Shown here: piece by piece, positions 53,279-62,887 of the stretch
How positions within the stretch are numbered: the first letter of the stretch is position 1
How the letters are laid out: every line of letters begins with the position of its first letter
Source: Bacteroidota bacterium
GTDB lineage: Bacteria > Bacteroidota > Bacteroidia > Flavobacteriales_E > Vicingaceae
Length of the DNA: 64,000 bases
Assembly: GCA_013112545.1 (NCBI GenBank)
Contig: JABFGJ010000001.1
Location: 248,001-312,000, forward strand
Direction: 5' to 3'
Translations under genes and position numbers: made by a program
The notes under the pieces: model-generated
What the model was told of the DNA's origin: nothing
The model's input: the letters and a program-made list of their open reading frames with translations, nothing else
Databases searched by the model: none

Positions 53279-53647
53279 ATGAAAGTAGCATTAACTATTG
53301 GTCTTCTAATTTTGAGCAATACATTTATGGTTATTGCTTGGTATGGGCACTTAAAATTTGCTGAATTAAAATGGTTTAGCAAACTAGGAATAATTTCAAT
53401 TATTCTCATAAGTTGGGGAATTGCACTCTTTGAATATCTGTTTCAAGTTCCCGCAAATAGAATTGGTTATAAAGAAAACGGTGGGCCATTTACACTGATT
53501 CAACTTAAAGTAATTCAAGAAGTCATAACCTTAGTTGTGTTTGCTGTTTTTACATTAATCGTATTCAAAACAGAAACATTTAGAATAAACCACATGATTT
53601 CCTTTGTATTTATAATCTTGGCAGTTTATTTTATGTTCAAAAAGTAA
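53279..53647 (+). CDS. DMT-superfamily small membrane protein (DUF486)
   Basis: A 122-aa four-helix membrane protein. It opens with a hydrophobic helix (MKVALTIGLLILSNTFMVIAW), has the YGHLKF turn, the helix around SIILISWGIALFEYLFQVPANRIGY, and FTLIQLKVIQEVITLVVF, which match the DUF486 family of the drug/metabolite transporter superfamily. Transport activity and substrate are not known. It stands alone on the plus strand, with 170 bp upstream. Confidence 0.88.
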   Translation: MKVALTIGLLILSNTFMVIAWYGHLKFAELKWFSKLGIISIILISWGIALFEYLFQVPANRIGYKENGGPFTLIQLKVIQEVITLVVFAVFTLIVFKTETFRINHMISFVFIILAVYFMFKK

Positions 53648-53690
53648 TTCAATAAAGGAAACAGCCTTCAAACACATTGTTTTCAAGCAG

Positions 53691-54137
53691 TTAAATTCTA
53701 AACTTAGGAGTTATAATCGTGTTGCTGTGATTGCCAGCTCGGTCAACTAAATATCCGCTGTAGTAAGCAGAGTCAATTCCAACAATTTTATACAAACTAT
53801 AATCAATTTTTAAGGAAATTTCTCCTTCTACTCCATTTTCTGTTACCACTCCTTTTATGATAGGCACTCTGTAGTTCTGCCCCTGCACCAAAGAATCTTT
53901 CCCGTTTTTGATGCTAAATATCGTTACAATAAAATTGTCAGGGTCATCTACATTTCTAACTCCTACATCACCATCACCATCTTTAAAGCCTATTTTCCAA
54001 ACAGCTTCCTCGCTCGTTATTTTATAAAAATCACGCAGTTTTATCTCTGGAATATTCGAGAATCCATTATCCTTTTTACAAGCCGAAAAGCCAATAAAAA
54101 TGAATGCACTAATGAGTATTTTTGAAATTAAATTCAC
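53691..54137 (-). CDS. Hypothetical lipoprotein
   Basis: A 148-aa lipoprotein. The only usable start is GTG at 54137; it gives a signal sequence with lipobox FSACKK (Cys about residue 20). The body has GDGDVGVRNVDDPDN, an Asp-rich loop that could bind Ca2+, and ends TPKFRI. No family recognised. It is divergent from the LuxE-like gene, whose likely start at 54191 leaves 53 bp between the two. Function unknown. Confidence 0.75.
   Translation of the reverse strand: MNLISKILISAFIFIGFSACKKDNGFSNIPEIKLRDFYKITSEEAVWKIGFKDGDGDVGVRNVDDPDNFIVTIFSIKNGKDSLVQGQNYRVPIIKGVVTENGVEGEISLKIDYSLYKIVGIDSAYYSGYLVDRAGNHSNTIITPKFRI
54117..54124 (+). promoter_or_regulatory. Possible -7 element for the LuxE-like gene
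   Basis: TATTTTTG matches TAnnTTTG and lies about 67 bases before the ATG at 54191. It overlaps a TTG codon at 54122 that would otherwise be a longer start. No -33 element was found. Confidence 0.35.
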
Positions 54138-54190
54138 CCTATAAAATTAATGGAAAAAGTTCAGTCTTAACAGAACTTCCAATCAAGGTA

Positions 54191-55174
54191 ATGAACGACT
54201 TCTCTTCCAATATATTTCAAGTAAAACCTGCAAATTTTGAAACCCTTGCTTTAAGTGTTTTTCAATTCCAATATGCTCATAATCCCATTTATCAAAGCTA
54301 TTGCAAATTGCTCAACCGTAAGCCTAGCGAGGTAAATTCGCTTTTAGATATTCCATTTCTTCCCATCTCATCTTTTAAAACTCATGCTGTAAAAACTACT
54401 GACTTTAACGAAGAAGTTGTTTTTTCAAGTAGTGGAACGAGCGGTCAAGAAACAAGCAAACATTTTGTAAAGGATTTAAATCTTTATAAAAAGAGTTTTA
54501 AAAAAGCATTTCATTTAAATTATGGAAATGTAGAAGATTATACTGTTTTGGCTTTATTGCCATCTTATTTAGAACGATCTGGATCGTCACTAATATACAT
54601 GGTTGAGTCTTTAATAAAAGAAAGCAATCATCCACAAAGTGGCTTTTACCTTTACAATCATGATGCTTTAAAAAACACCTTGAACACGCTAGCCAAGAAA
54701 CAAGAAAAAACACTTTTAATTGGTGTCTCTTTTGCCTTATTGGATTTTGTTGAAGCAAATATGGTTGCAAAAAACAGCAACTTAATCGTGATGGAAACTG
54801 GTGGAATGAAAGGCAAACGCAAAGAGCTTATTCGGGAAGAATTACATCAAATTTTACAACAATCTTTTCAAACAAACACCATACACTCAGAATATGGAAT
54901 GACAGAATTACTTAGTCAAGCATATTCAAAAGGGGAAGGAGAATTCACAACTCCGCCTTGGATGAAGGTTCTTATAAGAAAGCAAGATGACCCTTTCAGC
55001 TATTGTAAAGAAGGTAGAACTGGAGGAATTAATGTCATTGATTTGGCAAATATTTATTCTTGTTCCTTTATACAAACAGATGATTTAGGAAGAAGAACTC
55101 AAAATCAGAATTTTGAGGTTTTAGGTCGTTTTGACCAGTCGGAAATTAGAGGGTGTAACCTACTTTCGCTTTGA
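54191..55174 (+). CDS. LuxE-like acyl-protein synthetase/acyltransferase family protein
   Basis: A 327-aa member of the LuxE/PaaK-type adenylate-forming group. FSSSGTSGQETSKH carries the Ser/Thr/Gly-rich ATP-binding loop, and HSEYGMTELLSQAYSKG the later Tyr-Gly-Met-Thr-Glu motif of the superfamily. DDLGRR is close to the usual hinge. Typical reactions activate an acyl group for transfer to a protein or carrier; the substrate is unknown. The start ATG at 54191 is preferred to the TTG at 54122. It converges with the next gene, overlapping by 15 bp. Confidence 0.82.
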   Translation: MNDFSSNIFQVKPANFETLALSVFQFQYAHNPIYQSYCKLLNRKPSEVNSLLDIPFLPISSFKTHAVKTTDFNEEVVFSSSGTSGQETSKHFVKDLNLYKKSFKKAFHLNYGNVEDYTVLALLPSYLERSGSSLIYMVESLIKESNHPQSGFYLYNHDALKNTLNTLAKKQEKTLLIGVSFALLDFVEANMVAKNSNLIVMETGGMKGKRKELIREELHQILQQSFQTNTIHSEYGMTELLSQAYSKGEGEFTTPPWMKVLIRKQDDPFSYCKEGRTGGINVIDLANIYSCSFIQTDDLGRRTQNQNFEVLGRFDQSEIRGCNLLSL

Positions 55175-55900
55175 TTTCCTTTTTCTTTTTACTTTAAACT
55201 GCGCTTCCTTGGTTTCATTAAACTGCTCTATTTTAAACTGAATATCTTTAAGCAATTCACGATGGCCACCATTCAATTCGCTTAGCAATAATCCCTTCAT
55301 AAAGTAATTTTCAAGGGTCGGGGCATTGGGTTTTATTTCAAATTCTCGGGCCATTGCTACCAAATTCTCTTCCGCGTTAATTAGTTCATAATCCAATAAG
55401 TGACTCGACCAAGCTATGGCATACGAGCCATCAAATGAACGACCAGAAGTATATAGCTTTTTATCAATTCTATAATGAGTCAGAAAAAGCACATAGTCGA
55501 TATTAAAGTTTTTTAATAAGGTTTGAAATGATTGTGAGCTTTTTAGTTTCGATAAGTCAATTCCATAACGTCCAGTGGGTTCCGCAATAAATTCAGGATC
55601 AATCAAGTGCTTAATCGCTTGGTATTCGTTTGGTGGAATTGTTGTAAAATTAAATTTTGATTTACTAGTTGCAATTCCTTTCAGCAAACCATCTTGAACG
55701 GCATCTACTACATCTCCTGGACTTGATAGCTTGTTAAAATTGGCCATTTCTTGTAAGTCGAATGAACTTAGAAAATGATAAGGTGCAAAAGGAACCACCA
55801 AGATATTTTTTTTCTCTTCTTGTGCAAGCACAGAAATAGATGCAAAGCTAAAAAGCAGTATTACAAGATATGTGCGGACAGCAATTTTCACTTTCGTCAT
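55160..55900 (-). CDS. Hypothetical secreted protein
   Basis: A 246-aa protein with a signal peptide (ending SVLAQ). It opens with KNILVVPFAPYHF, which resembles the start of some lipoprotein or nucleotide-independent periplasmic folds, and ends in a basic tail (FKVKRKRKSKRK). No family is recognised. It overlaps the end of the LuxE-like gene by 15 bp and lies 54 bp before the tyrS stop. Function unknown. Confidence 0.7.
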   Translation of the reverse strand: MTKVKIAVRTYLVILLFSFASISVLAQEEKKNILVVPFAPYHFLSSFDLQEMANFNKLSSPGDVVDAVQDGLLKGIATSKSKFNFTTIPPNEYQAIKHLIDPEFIAEPTGRYGIDLSKLKSSQSFQTLLKNFNIDYVLFLTHYRIDKKLYTSGRSFDGSYAIAWSSHLLDYELINAEENLVAMAREFEIKPNAPTLENYFMKGLLLSELNGGHRELLKDIQFKIEQFNETKEAQFKVKRKRKSKRK

Positions 55901-55954
55901 GTTTCTTTTAATTGTATAAGACTCATTCGAAAGTTAGACTTTTTTTTGACATGT

Positions 55955-57232
55955 TTATACAACAGTTACTAAGTAGTAATTCTTTTTCCCTTTTTGCAAA
56001 AGAATGTATTTATCAAGTAATAAGTCTGTTGAAGAAATTGTTTTATCCAAGTTCACCTTTTCTTTGTTAATGCTAACTCCGTTTCCTTGTATCATTTTCC
56101 TTGCTTCACCTTTAGAAGAAAAAGCTTGAACTTGTTCAGCAGCAAAATCAATAATTCCGATATTATCAATCAATACTTTTCGAGAAACGTTAGCTTGAGG
56201 AACACCAGAGAAAACGCTTAATAAATCATCCTCCGATAATTTTTTTAAATTTTCTGTTGTTGAATTTCCAAACAATATATTTGATGCTTCTATGGCATTT
56301 TCCAAGTCCTCTTGCGAATGAACTCGAACAGTAATGTCTTCTGCCATAGACTTCTGCAAAACCCTTAAATGCGGTGCAGCTGCGTGTTCCTTTTCAATGG
56401 CTAAAATCTCTTCTTCTGATTTTAATGTAAAAATGCGGATGTACTTTGAAGCATCTTCATCAGATGCGTTTAACCAAAACTGGTAAAATTTATACGGAGA
56501 CGTTTTTTCTTTATCTAGCCAAACATTTCCACCTTCTGACTTTCCAAACTTAGAGCCATCCGACTTAGTAATTAGTGGACAAGTAAGTGCAAAAGCTTCA
56601 CCATCCGACTTTCTTCTAATCAACTCCGTTCCAGTAACTATGTTTCCCCACTGATCGGAGCCACCCATTTGGATTTTACAATTTTTATGCTGGTTCAAAT
56701 GATAGAAATCATAGCCTTGAACCAATTGATACGAAAACTCAGTAAACGAAATGCCTGTTTCCATTCGATTTTTTACCGAATCTTTAGCCATCATATAATT
56801 TACCGTAATGTGTTTTCCAACATCACGCATAAATCCTAAAAATGAAAAATCTTTAAACCAGTCATAATTATTGACGATTTCAGCTGCATTTGGCTTCGCT
56901 GAATCAAAATTTAAAAACTTTTCAAGTTGCTTTTTCTGACAAGATAAGTTGTGATTTAATACCTCTTCGGTCAAAAAGTTCCGCTCTTCAGACTTCCCAG
57001 ATGGATCGCCAATCATACCAGTAGCACCGCCCACCAAAGCTATAGGTTTGTGACCTGCATTTTGAAAATGCGTTAACAACATAATCGGCACCAAGTTACC
57101 AATGTGCAAAGAATCGGCTGTTGGGTCAAAGCCCACATAACCCGAAGTTATTTCTTTTAGCAATTGCTCTTGTGTTCCGGGCATAATGTTGTGTATCATA
57201 CCTCTCCATTTCAACTCCTTTACGAAATCCAT
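55955..57232 (-). CDS. tyrS: Tyrosyl-tRNA synthetase
   Basis: A 425-aa class I synthetase. [16 protein letters not shown] holds the HIGH motif (HIGN), and KFGKSEGGN the KMSKS-like motif. The tyrosine pocket segment ([14 protein letters not shown]) and the C-terminal S4-like tRNA-binding domain (from about 355, [16 protein letters not shown]) are complete. The ATG at 57232 is chosen over a TTG at 57238. The length fits the usual 400-430. Confidence 0.97.
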   Translation of the reverse strand: MDFVKELKWRGMIHNIMPGTQEQLLKEITSGYVGFDPTADSLHIGNLVPIMLLTHFQNAGHKPIALVGGATGMIGDPSGKSEERNFLTEEVLNHNLSCQKKQLEKFLNFDSAKPNAAEIVNNYDWFKDFSFLGFMRDVGKHITVNYMMAKDSVKNRMETGISFTEFSYQLVQGYDFYHLNQHKNCKIQMGGSDQWGNIVTGTELIRRKSDGEAFALTCPLITKSDGSKFGKSEGGNVWLDKEKTSPYKFYQFWLNASDEDASKYIRIFTLKSEEEILAIEKEHAAAPHLRVLQKSMAEDITVRVHSQEDLENAIEASNILFGNSTTENLKKLSEDDLLSVFSGVPQANVSRKVLIDNIGIIDFAAEQVQAFSSKGEARKMIQGNGVSINKEKVNLDKTISSTDLLLDKYILLQKGKKNYYLVTVV

Positions 57233-57536
57233 TTTCAAATTTTTTGCAAAGATAAAGAATAGGCTTAGTTATACCAATTGAACGTTTAAATGAACTTTGT
57301 AAATACCAATCAATTTTTATTTAATCTTTCAAATGACAAATCCACCACTGCAGATAAGTTGCTGAGCTACTAATAAATTTAGACATAATTGTGACTCTAA
57401 TTATTTGTTAATCGGTATTATGCCTTTTTGAAGGAGAGAATTCTTGTTTTGATTGCAACTTATATTTAGCCTGCAGCGAGAAACACGATTTTAGAATTAA
57501 AACCCTCTAAGGTTTTTTTGTTAGAAACTTAGTCGA
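57233..57536. other. Intergenic region between tyrS and the suf operon
   Basis: About 300 bp, AT-rich. AAAACC-CTCTAA-GGTTTT (57499-57516) forms a small stem followed by a T run on the plus strand, a weak candidate terminator for the DUF2480 gene or read-through from it. No other gene or repeat was seen. Confidence 0.4.
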
Positions 57537-58049
57537 TTAACTCTTCGGTTTCTTCCAAAGTGGTACAGTAGAGCATGGCTCTCCGTACATGATTACTTTT
57601 ACGTAAGGCTGCAATTTTTCAGTTACTTTAACATATATGGAAGGAGAAATAACTTTATTGCTACAACCTTTAATCACAATTCGAGCATCTTGATATTCAG
57701 AGAAATCTATTTTATTTATGGCTTCCTCTAACAATAGCGTTTCTAAATAATTTAAATCGCCAAATACAACCCGCTTGGCAAAAGGAGCAATTGCTGTAGT
57801 TAATAACATGTAAGCCCAAGTAGGTATAATGGCATCAACAGAGCAAGTTAAAGCCACATATTTGTCTTGATAAACCGACCAATCGGTTTCTTTAATGTAT
57901 TGTCTAAAATCTTTTTCTTTTAATGCAATTTCTTGCCAAAGTTGCTGCTTTATATCCAGCAATACTCTTTCTCCTGTTGGAAGAAAGTCCTCTAAATCTA
58001 TGGTAATTAAGCTGCTGTTTGCAACTCTATTGATTATTTCTTCAGCCAT
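57537..58049 (-). CDS. DUF2480 family protein
   Basis: A 170-aa protein that matches the DUF2480 family of Bacteroidota, commonly found in the suf operon. ITIDLEDFLPTGERVLLDIK and LTCSVDAIIPTWAYMLL are typical; several Cys (CSNKV, CSTV) could bind metal. No catalytic role is known. Its neighbour is a VapBC-like pair, not the suf gene it normally follows. Confidence 0.82.
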   Translation of the reverse strand: MAEEIINRVANSSLITIDLEDFLPTGERVLLDIKQQLWQEIALKEKDFRQYIKETDWSVYQDKYVALTCSVDAIIPTWAYMLLTTAIAPFAKRVVFGDLNYLETLLLEEAINKIDFSEYQDARIVIKGCSNKVISPSIYVKVTEKLQPYVKVIMYGEPCSTVPLWKKPKS

Positions 58050-58050
58050 A

Positions 58051-58446
58051 TTAATTGGTCCAATCTTCTATATTTATTCCATCAAGTTTAATAAAATCTT
58101 TTAAATTTTGAGTAACTAGTACCAACTCATTTGTTATTGCTGTAGATCCAATTAATATATCAAAGTCAGGAATTAAATTTCCTTGTTTCCTTAATAAAGA
58201 TTTCTGCTTTGCAAATTCTTCAATACTTGAAGAATTTGATAACACTCTCACTTTTTTTATAAACTGTTTAATTAAATTTTCGTTTTGTTTGTAATTGTTA
58301 CTTAATTGTGCTCCATAATAAAGTTCAGCTAAAGTAATTTCTGAAAAAAACAAATTGTCCTCTTGGATTTCAGAGAATTTAGCAGCCAAATTAAATTGAT
58401 TTCTAAAAAAATAAATAACAATATTCGTATCTAATAAATAAGTCAT
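58051..58446 (-). CDS. VapC-like PIN-domain toxin
   Basis: A 131-aa PIN-domain RNase. Conserved acids are Asp6 (LLDTN), Glu41 (ITLAELYYG) and Asp96 (PDFDILIGSTAI); the fourth position (VTQNLKDF, Asp117) is partly conserved. The TLAELYYGA core is typical of VapC. These acids would bind Mg2+/Mn2+ for cleavage of RNA, often a tRNA or rRNA. It overlaps the antitoxin by 4 bp and is followed 1 bp later by DUF2480. Its position inside the suf operon is unusual. Target unknown. Confidence 0.85.
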   Translation of the reverse strand: MTYLLDTNIVIYFFRNQFNLAAKFSEIQEDNLFFSEITLAELYYGAQLSNNYKQNENLIKQFIKKVRVLSNSSSIEEFAKQKSLLRKQGNLIPDFDILIGSTAITNELVLVTQNLKDFIKLDGINIEDWTN

Positions 58447-58694
58447 TTATCAAATGAAATTGGGTCTAGGCCTGTACTGTGAGTGTGAATATCTTTTAAT
58501 ATTTCTTCAGAAGTTCTGTCGTCTTGCCATTTTCCAGCTAATTCTGAGATATCAAAATCCTCGTTCTTATTCAATTTTTTATTTAATGACGCTTGTAGTT
58601 TTTCAATCACATATTTCTTTGTTTTTTCATCTAACATTAAAAGTTTAGATAGAAACGAGTCAACGTATTTTGAATTGAAATTAATCGCTTTCAT
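58443..58694 (-). CDS. VapB-like antitoxin (putative)
   Basis: An 83-aa small helical protein (MLDEKTKKYVIEKLQASLNKKL; then SELAGKWQDDRTSEEILKDI). The Trp-x-Asp-Asp-Arg and Glu-Glu-Ile segment is typical of the C-terminal toxin-binding tail of some antitoxins that pair with PIN toxins. No clear DNA-binding fold was identified in the N-terminus. Assignment rests on its size, overlap with the vapC-like gene and tail motif. It begins 17 bp after the DUF59 gene. Confidence 0.7.
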   Translation of the reverse strand: MKAINFNSKYVDSFLSKLLMLDEKTKKYVIEKLQASLNKKLNKNEDFDISELAGKWQDDRTSEEILKDIHTHSTGLDPISFDK

Positions 58695-58711
58695 TTGTTA
58701 AAGATACACAA

Positions 58712-59047
58712 TTACATAAATCCAAGCTCATACCTAGCTTCTTCGCTCATCATCTCTTTGTTCCATGGTGGATCCCAAACTACTTCAACCTTAGAAGATT
58801 TAACCGACCACAAACTGCCAGTTTTTACTTCAACTTCGTTGGGTAAGGATTCGGCAACTGGACAGTTTGGTGAAGTCAATGTCATATCAATAAGCACATT
58901 AAATTCTTCGTCCACTTTTACTTCATAGATTAATCCTAAGTCGTATATGTTAACTGGAATTTCAGGGTCATATATTGTTTTCAGAATTTCAATAACATGG
59001 CTTTCTACTTCCCTAGAAGTCATTTCTGTAACGTCTTTCTTTTCCAT
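58712..59047 (-). CDS. DUF59/MIP18 family Fe-S assembly protein (SufT/PaaD-like)
   Basis: A 111-aa protein of the MIP18 family. IYDPEIPVNIYDLGLIYEV and MTLTSPNCPVAESLPNEV carry the conserved Asp-Pro-Glu and Cys-Pro motifs, and WDPPWNKEMMSEEARYELG the C-terminus. It helps in maturation of Fe-S proteins, downstream of Suf. It sits 2 bp after sufE and 17 bp before the inserted toxin-antitoxin pair. Confidence 0.9.
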   Translation of the reverse strand: MEKKDVTEMTSREVESHVIEILKTIYDPEIPVNIYDLGLIYEVKVDEEFNVLIDMTLTSPNCPVAESLPNEVEVKTGSLWSVKSSKVEVVWDPPWNKEMMSEEARYELGFM

Positions 59048-59049
59048 AA

Positions 59050-59469
59050 TTAAACTTGTGTTTGAAATGCAATGGCATACATTTTCATTTGTTTTATCAT
59101 ACTCACCAATCCATTTGATCGAGTTGGTGATAAGTGTTCTTTTAATCCAATTTCATCAATAAAAGTCAAGTCTGAAGCAATAATTTCTTGAGGGCTGCTA
59201 TCAGTAAACACCCGAATCATCAAAGCGATAATTCCTTTGGTTATGATAGCATCGCTATCGGCTGTAAATACGATTTTACCATCTTGCAATTGTGCATCTA
59301 ACCAAACTCTAGATTGGCAGCCTTTGATTAAATTATTGTCTTGTTTTTTAGCTTCATCAATAATTGGGAGTTCTTTGCCCAAACTTATTAAATGTTCGTA
59401 TTTGTCCATCCAATCTTCAAACATTGAAAATTCTTCGACTACTTCATCCTGTCTTTCTGCTATACTCAT
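59050..59469 (-). CDS. sufE: Cysteine desulfuration protein SufE
   Basis: A 139-aa sulfur-transfer protein. The accepting Cys is Cys51 (LIKGCQSRVWL), matching SufE of E. coli. It takes persulfide sulfur from SufS and passes it to SufBCD. It overlaps the sufS stop by 1 bp. A typical suf operon member. Confidence 0.95.
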   Translation of the reverse strand: MSIAERQDEVVEEFSMFEDWMDKYEHLISLGKELPIIDEAKKQDNNLIKGCQSRVWLDAQLQDGKIVFTADSDAIITKGIIALMIRVFTDSSPQEIIASDLTFIDEIGLKEHLSPTRSNGLVSMIKQMKMYAIAFQTQV

Positions 59470-60695
59470 TATCTTAACATTTGTAATGCCCTTTTTAAAG
59501 CAACTACTAGCAAATCTACTTCTTCTTTTGTGTTATAAAATGCAAAGGAAGCCCTTATTGTTCCAGGAATTTTAAACCAATCCATTAAGGGTTGTGTGCA
59601 ATGATGACCTGTACGAACAGCTATACCCATTTTATCGATAATAACCCCTACATCATAAGGATGAACTCCGTCTATAACAAAAGAAATTACACTTGCCTTT
59701 TCTTTGGCTTCTCCTATAATTCTAAGTCCATCAATCAATTTTAATTGAGCTGTTGCATAATCAAGCAATTCTTTTTCGTGAAGATGAACAGCATTCCAAT
59801 CCAATTGATTCATATAATCGATTGCAGCACTTGTGGCAATTCCAGCAGCTATGTTTGGAGTTCCTGCTTCAAATTTGTGTGGTAATTCATTGTAAGTTGT
59901 TTTCTCAAAAGTCACTGTTTTAATCATATCTCCACCACCTTGATATGGTGGAATCACTTCTAACAATTCTTTCTTACCATACAAAAATCCTACTCCGGTT
60001 GGACCAAAAACTTTGTGCATCGAAAAAACCATAAAATCACAATCTAAAGCTTGAACATCAATTTTTAGATGCGGGGCAGATTGTGCCGCGTCAACGATAA
60101 ACTTGGCTCCAACTTCATGTGCCATAGCAATCATCTCTTGAATTGGATTAATCGTTCCAAGTGTGTTACTAATGTGAACGATAGAAACTAATTTCGTCTT
60201 TGGATTTAATAATTTTTTATACTCTTCAAGGATAATTTCACCCCGCTGGTTGATCGGTGCAACTTTTAAAACTGCCTTTTTTTGTTCGCAAAGCATTTGC
60301 CAAGGAACAATATTCGAATGATGCTCCATTGCAGAAATGATAATTTCATCTCCTTCTTGAACAAAGTCTCTACCTAAAGAAAAAGCCAATAAATTTATTC
60401 CATCGGTAGTTCCTTTTGTAAAAATGACCGATTCTTTTTCAGGTGCATTTATAAAACCCTGTATTTTTTCACGAGTAAGTTCATAAGCCGAAGTGGCTTC
60501 TTGACTTAAGGTGTGAACCCCTCTGTGAATGTTGCTGTTTTCATGAGTATAATACTTAGTTAAAGCATCAATTACAGTTTGGGGTTTTTGTGCGGTTGCT
60601 CCATTGTCTAAATAAACCAAAGTTTTCCCATTCACTTCCCTTTTTAAAATTGGGAAATCTTCTCGAACTTTCGCTACATTAAACACTTTAGTCAT
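59469..60695 (-). CDS. sufS: Cysteine desulfurase SufS
   Basis: A 408-aa group II cysteine desulfurase. AMEHHSNIVPWQ, the PLP Lys in FSMHKVFGPTGVGFLYG and the active Cys in RTGHHCTQPLM are intact. It produces persulfide for Fe-S assembly and hands it to SufE. It begins 8 bp after sufD stop and overlaps sufE by 1 bp. Confidence 0.97.
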   Translation of the reverse strand: MTKVFNVAKVREDFPILKREVNGKTLVYLDNGATAQKPQTVIDALTKYYTHENSNIHRGVHTLSQEATSAYELTREKIQGFINAPEKESVIFTKGTTDGINLLAFSLGRDFVQEGDEIIISAMEHHSNIVPWQMLCEQKKAVLKVAPINQRGEIILEEYKKLLNPKTKLVSIVHISNTLGTINPIQEMIAMAHEVGAKFIVDAAQSAPHLKIDVQALDCDFMVFSMHKVFGPTGVGFLYGKKELLEVIPPYQGGGDMIKTVTFEKTTYNELPHKFEAGTPNIAAGIATSAAIDYMNQLDWNAVHLHEKELLDYATAQLKLIDGLRIIGEAKEKASVISFVIDGVHPYDVGVIIDKMGIAVRTGHHCTQPLMDWFKIPGTIRASFAFYNTKEEVDLLVVALKRALQMLR

Positions 60696-60703
60696 TTCAT
60701 TTC

Positions 60704-61993
60704 TTATTTTATCGATTGATAATTTCGATCAATAAATGCTTCTATTTCTGTTTTTACAGCTTCTACCCCAATGTGTTCTACAACATCAGAGGCAAAGGCA
60801 TTTAACAATACAGCTCTCGAACTTTTTTCTGACATCCCTCTTGAGCGTAGATAAAACATGGCTTCTTCATCCAATTGACCAGTTACCGATCCGTGGCTGC
60901 ATTTTACATCATCAGCATAAATTTCTAGTTCTGGTTTAGAATATGCCGAAGCATTATCCGTTAAAACCATATTGGCATTCGACTGATAGGCATTGGTTTT
61001 TTGTGCTTCTCGATATACAAATACTTTCCCGTTAAAAACGCCAGTTGATTGGTCATCTAAAATGCCTTTATACAATTCATGAGAAACACAATTGGGTTCT
61101 TGGTGAAGCACATAGGTGTGATTGTCAACATGTTGCTTGCCTTTAAGTGGATATAAGCCATTTAACCAAGTCTCGATGTTTTTTCCTAAAAGCTCGATGT
61201 TAAGGTTGTTTCTTACCAAGGCTCCATTCAAGGTAAAAGTGTTGATTTTAAATCGACTATCATCCAATTGTCGTACTTGTTCGTTTGCAATTTGATAATC
61301 TCCTTCTTGCTCGTCTTGAATTTTATTAAGTTCCAAGAATGCATTTGCATCAACAAAAATTTCTGACACCATGTTGGTAAAAGAACTGCTTGTTGACATG
61401 GATATGGTTTTTAAAACCACATTGGCTTCACTTCCACTTTCTAAGTAAAAGAAATTTCTAGGATGTGCTAACACATTAGAGTCATCAACAATGTTAACAA
61501 CATAAAAAGATTCTTCAACCTTTACATTTTTTTCCACATGTAAAAATGCTCCATCTTGATGATATGCCGTATTAATCGCCGTAAAAATTTCATGTTCATT
61601 TCGAGCGATACTGTCAAATTTATCTTTCAAAATAGGCTCAGTTTCCTTGGCTTGAGAAAGTGAAGAAAAGGTAACGCCAACTTGCTTGTCGAACCAACTT
61701 AATGCTTCATTATAATAGCCATTTACTAAAACAATGCAATTCTTTGAAGGCACAGCTAAGTCAATTTCTATTTCATTCTCTGGAAAGTTTACTTGGTAAT
61801 TCCCCTTTATTATTTTATTGATTCTAGTGTATTTCCAATATTCAGTTTTTGAAGTAGGAAATTCCATCTCATCAATAAAGGATTTAGCTTTTTTCCGTTT
61901 TTCTTTAGAAAAATCAGCATCAAACGAAAAATCCAAACGCTCAAAATGCGCTAAGAATTGATCTTTTGTGCTTAATGTAAGTGTTTCGTTCAT
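60704..61993 (-). CDS. sufD: Fe-S cluster assembly protein SufD
   Basis: A 429-aa beta-helix scaffold subunit that forms the SufBC2D complex with SufB and SufC. The C-terminal SufBD region includes HSVTGQLDEEAMFYLRSRGM-like sequence (CSHGSVTGQLDEEAMFYLRS), and earlier SGSEANVVLKTISMS. The ATG at 61993 (NETLTLSTKDQF) is chosen over a TTG at 62017. It begins 10 bp after the sufC stop. Confidence 0.94.
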   Translation of the reverse strand: MNETLTLSTKDQFLAHFERLDFSFDADFSKEKRKKAKSFIDEMEFPTSKTEYWKYTRINKIIKGNYQVNFPENEIEIDLAVPSKNCIVLVNGYYNEALSWFDKQVGVTFSSLSQAKETEPILKDKFDSIARNEHEIFTAINTAYHQDGAFLHVEKNVKVEESFYVVNIVDDSNVLAHPRNFFYLESGSEANVVLKTISMSTSSSFTNMVSEIFVDANAFLELNKIQDEQEGDYQIANEQVRQLDDSRFKINTFTLNGALVRNNLNIELLGKNIETWLNGLYPLKGKQHVDNHTYVLHQEPNCVSHELYKGILDDQSTGVFNGKVFVYREAQKTNAYQSNANMVLTDNASAYSKPELEIYADDVKCSHGSVTGQLDEEAMFYLRSRGMSEKSSRAVLLNAFASDVVEHIGVEAVKTEIEAFIDRNYQSIK

Positions 61994-62003
61994 CTTTATT
62001 TTT

Positions 62004-62759
62004 TTAAGCTGAAACAATTTCTTCTTTAATCCAATCGTACCCTTTTTCTTCTAATTCCAAAGCCAATTCTTTAGTTCCTGTTTTTACAATTCTACCATTG
62101 TATAAAACATGCACAAAGTCAGGTACAATATAATCTAACAAGCGTTGATAATGCGTAATAACAATGGATGCATTTTCAGGGGTTTTTAATTCATTAACTC
62201 CATTTGCAACAATTCTTAGGGCATCAATATCCAATCCTGAATCTGTTTCATCTAACAAAGAAAGCTTAGGTTCTAACATGGCCATTTGAAAGATTTCATT
62301 TCTCTTTTTTTCTCCCCCCGAAAAACCTTCATTCACAGATCGATTAGCCAATTTTCCATCCAATTCAACTAATTTAGATTTCTCTTTTACCTTAGCTAAA
62401 AATTCTTTCGCTGTGATAGGCTCAAGACCTTTCTTTTCACGCATTTCATTAATCGCTGTTTTCAAGAAATTAATGTTGCTAACCCCCGGTATTTCTACAG
62501 GATATTGAAACGCTAAAAAGATTCCGGCTCTAGCTCGATCTTCTGGCTCCATTTCCAATAAGTCTTCTCCTAAAAAATTAACCGAGCCTTCCGTTATTTC
62601 GTATTCTTCTCTTCCTGCCAATACAGAAGCTAGAGTACTTTTGCCTGAGCCATTTGGTCCCATTATCGCATGAACTTCTCCGGCTTTAACTTCTAAGTTA
62701 ATTCCTTTTAAAATCTCTGTGCCTTCAATTGAGGCGTGTAAGTTTTCTATTTTAATCAT
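62004..62759 (-). CDS. sufC: Fe-S cluster assembly ATPase SufC
   Basis: A 251-aa ABC-type ATPase. Walker A is GPNGSGKSTLA, the signature motif is the SGGEKKRNE segment, and Walker B is LSLLDETDSGLDIDALR. It powers SufBC2D. The ATG at 62759 is used; a GTG three bases earlier is also open. It lies 198 bp downstream of sufB, a gap with a long hairpin. Confidence 0.96.
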   Translation of the reverse strand: MIKIENLHASIEGTEILKGINLEVKAGEVHAIMGPNGSGKSTLASVLAGREEYEITEGSVNFLGEDLLEMEPEDRARAGIFLAFQYPVEIPGVSNINFLKTAINEMREKKGLEPITAKEFLAKVKEKSKLVELDGKLANRSVNEGFSGGEKKRNEIFQMAMLEPKLSLLDETDSGLDIDALRIVANGVNELKTPENASIVITHYQRLLDYIVPDFVHVLYNGRIVKTGTKELALELEEKGYDWIKEEIVSA

Positions 62760-62887
62760 CACTTTATCTAATGTTGAACTTTGTCTTAGACTTCGCTTTT
62801 CCTCCTTAGGGCTGATAAATTGCTATGTCTGACAAAATTTTTATTCCAATTTTTAAATTTTTTTTTGAAGAAATCTATTTGCAATTC

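Noticed and set aside
57499-57520. Small stem with T run after the suf operon
   Set aside because: Its T run is on the plus strand, opposite to the operon; kept only as a weak remark in the intergenic entry.
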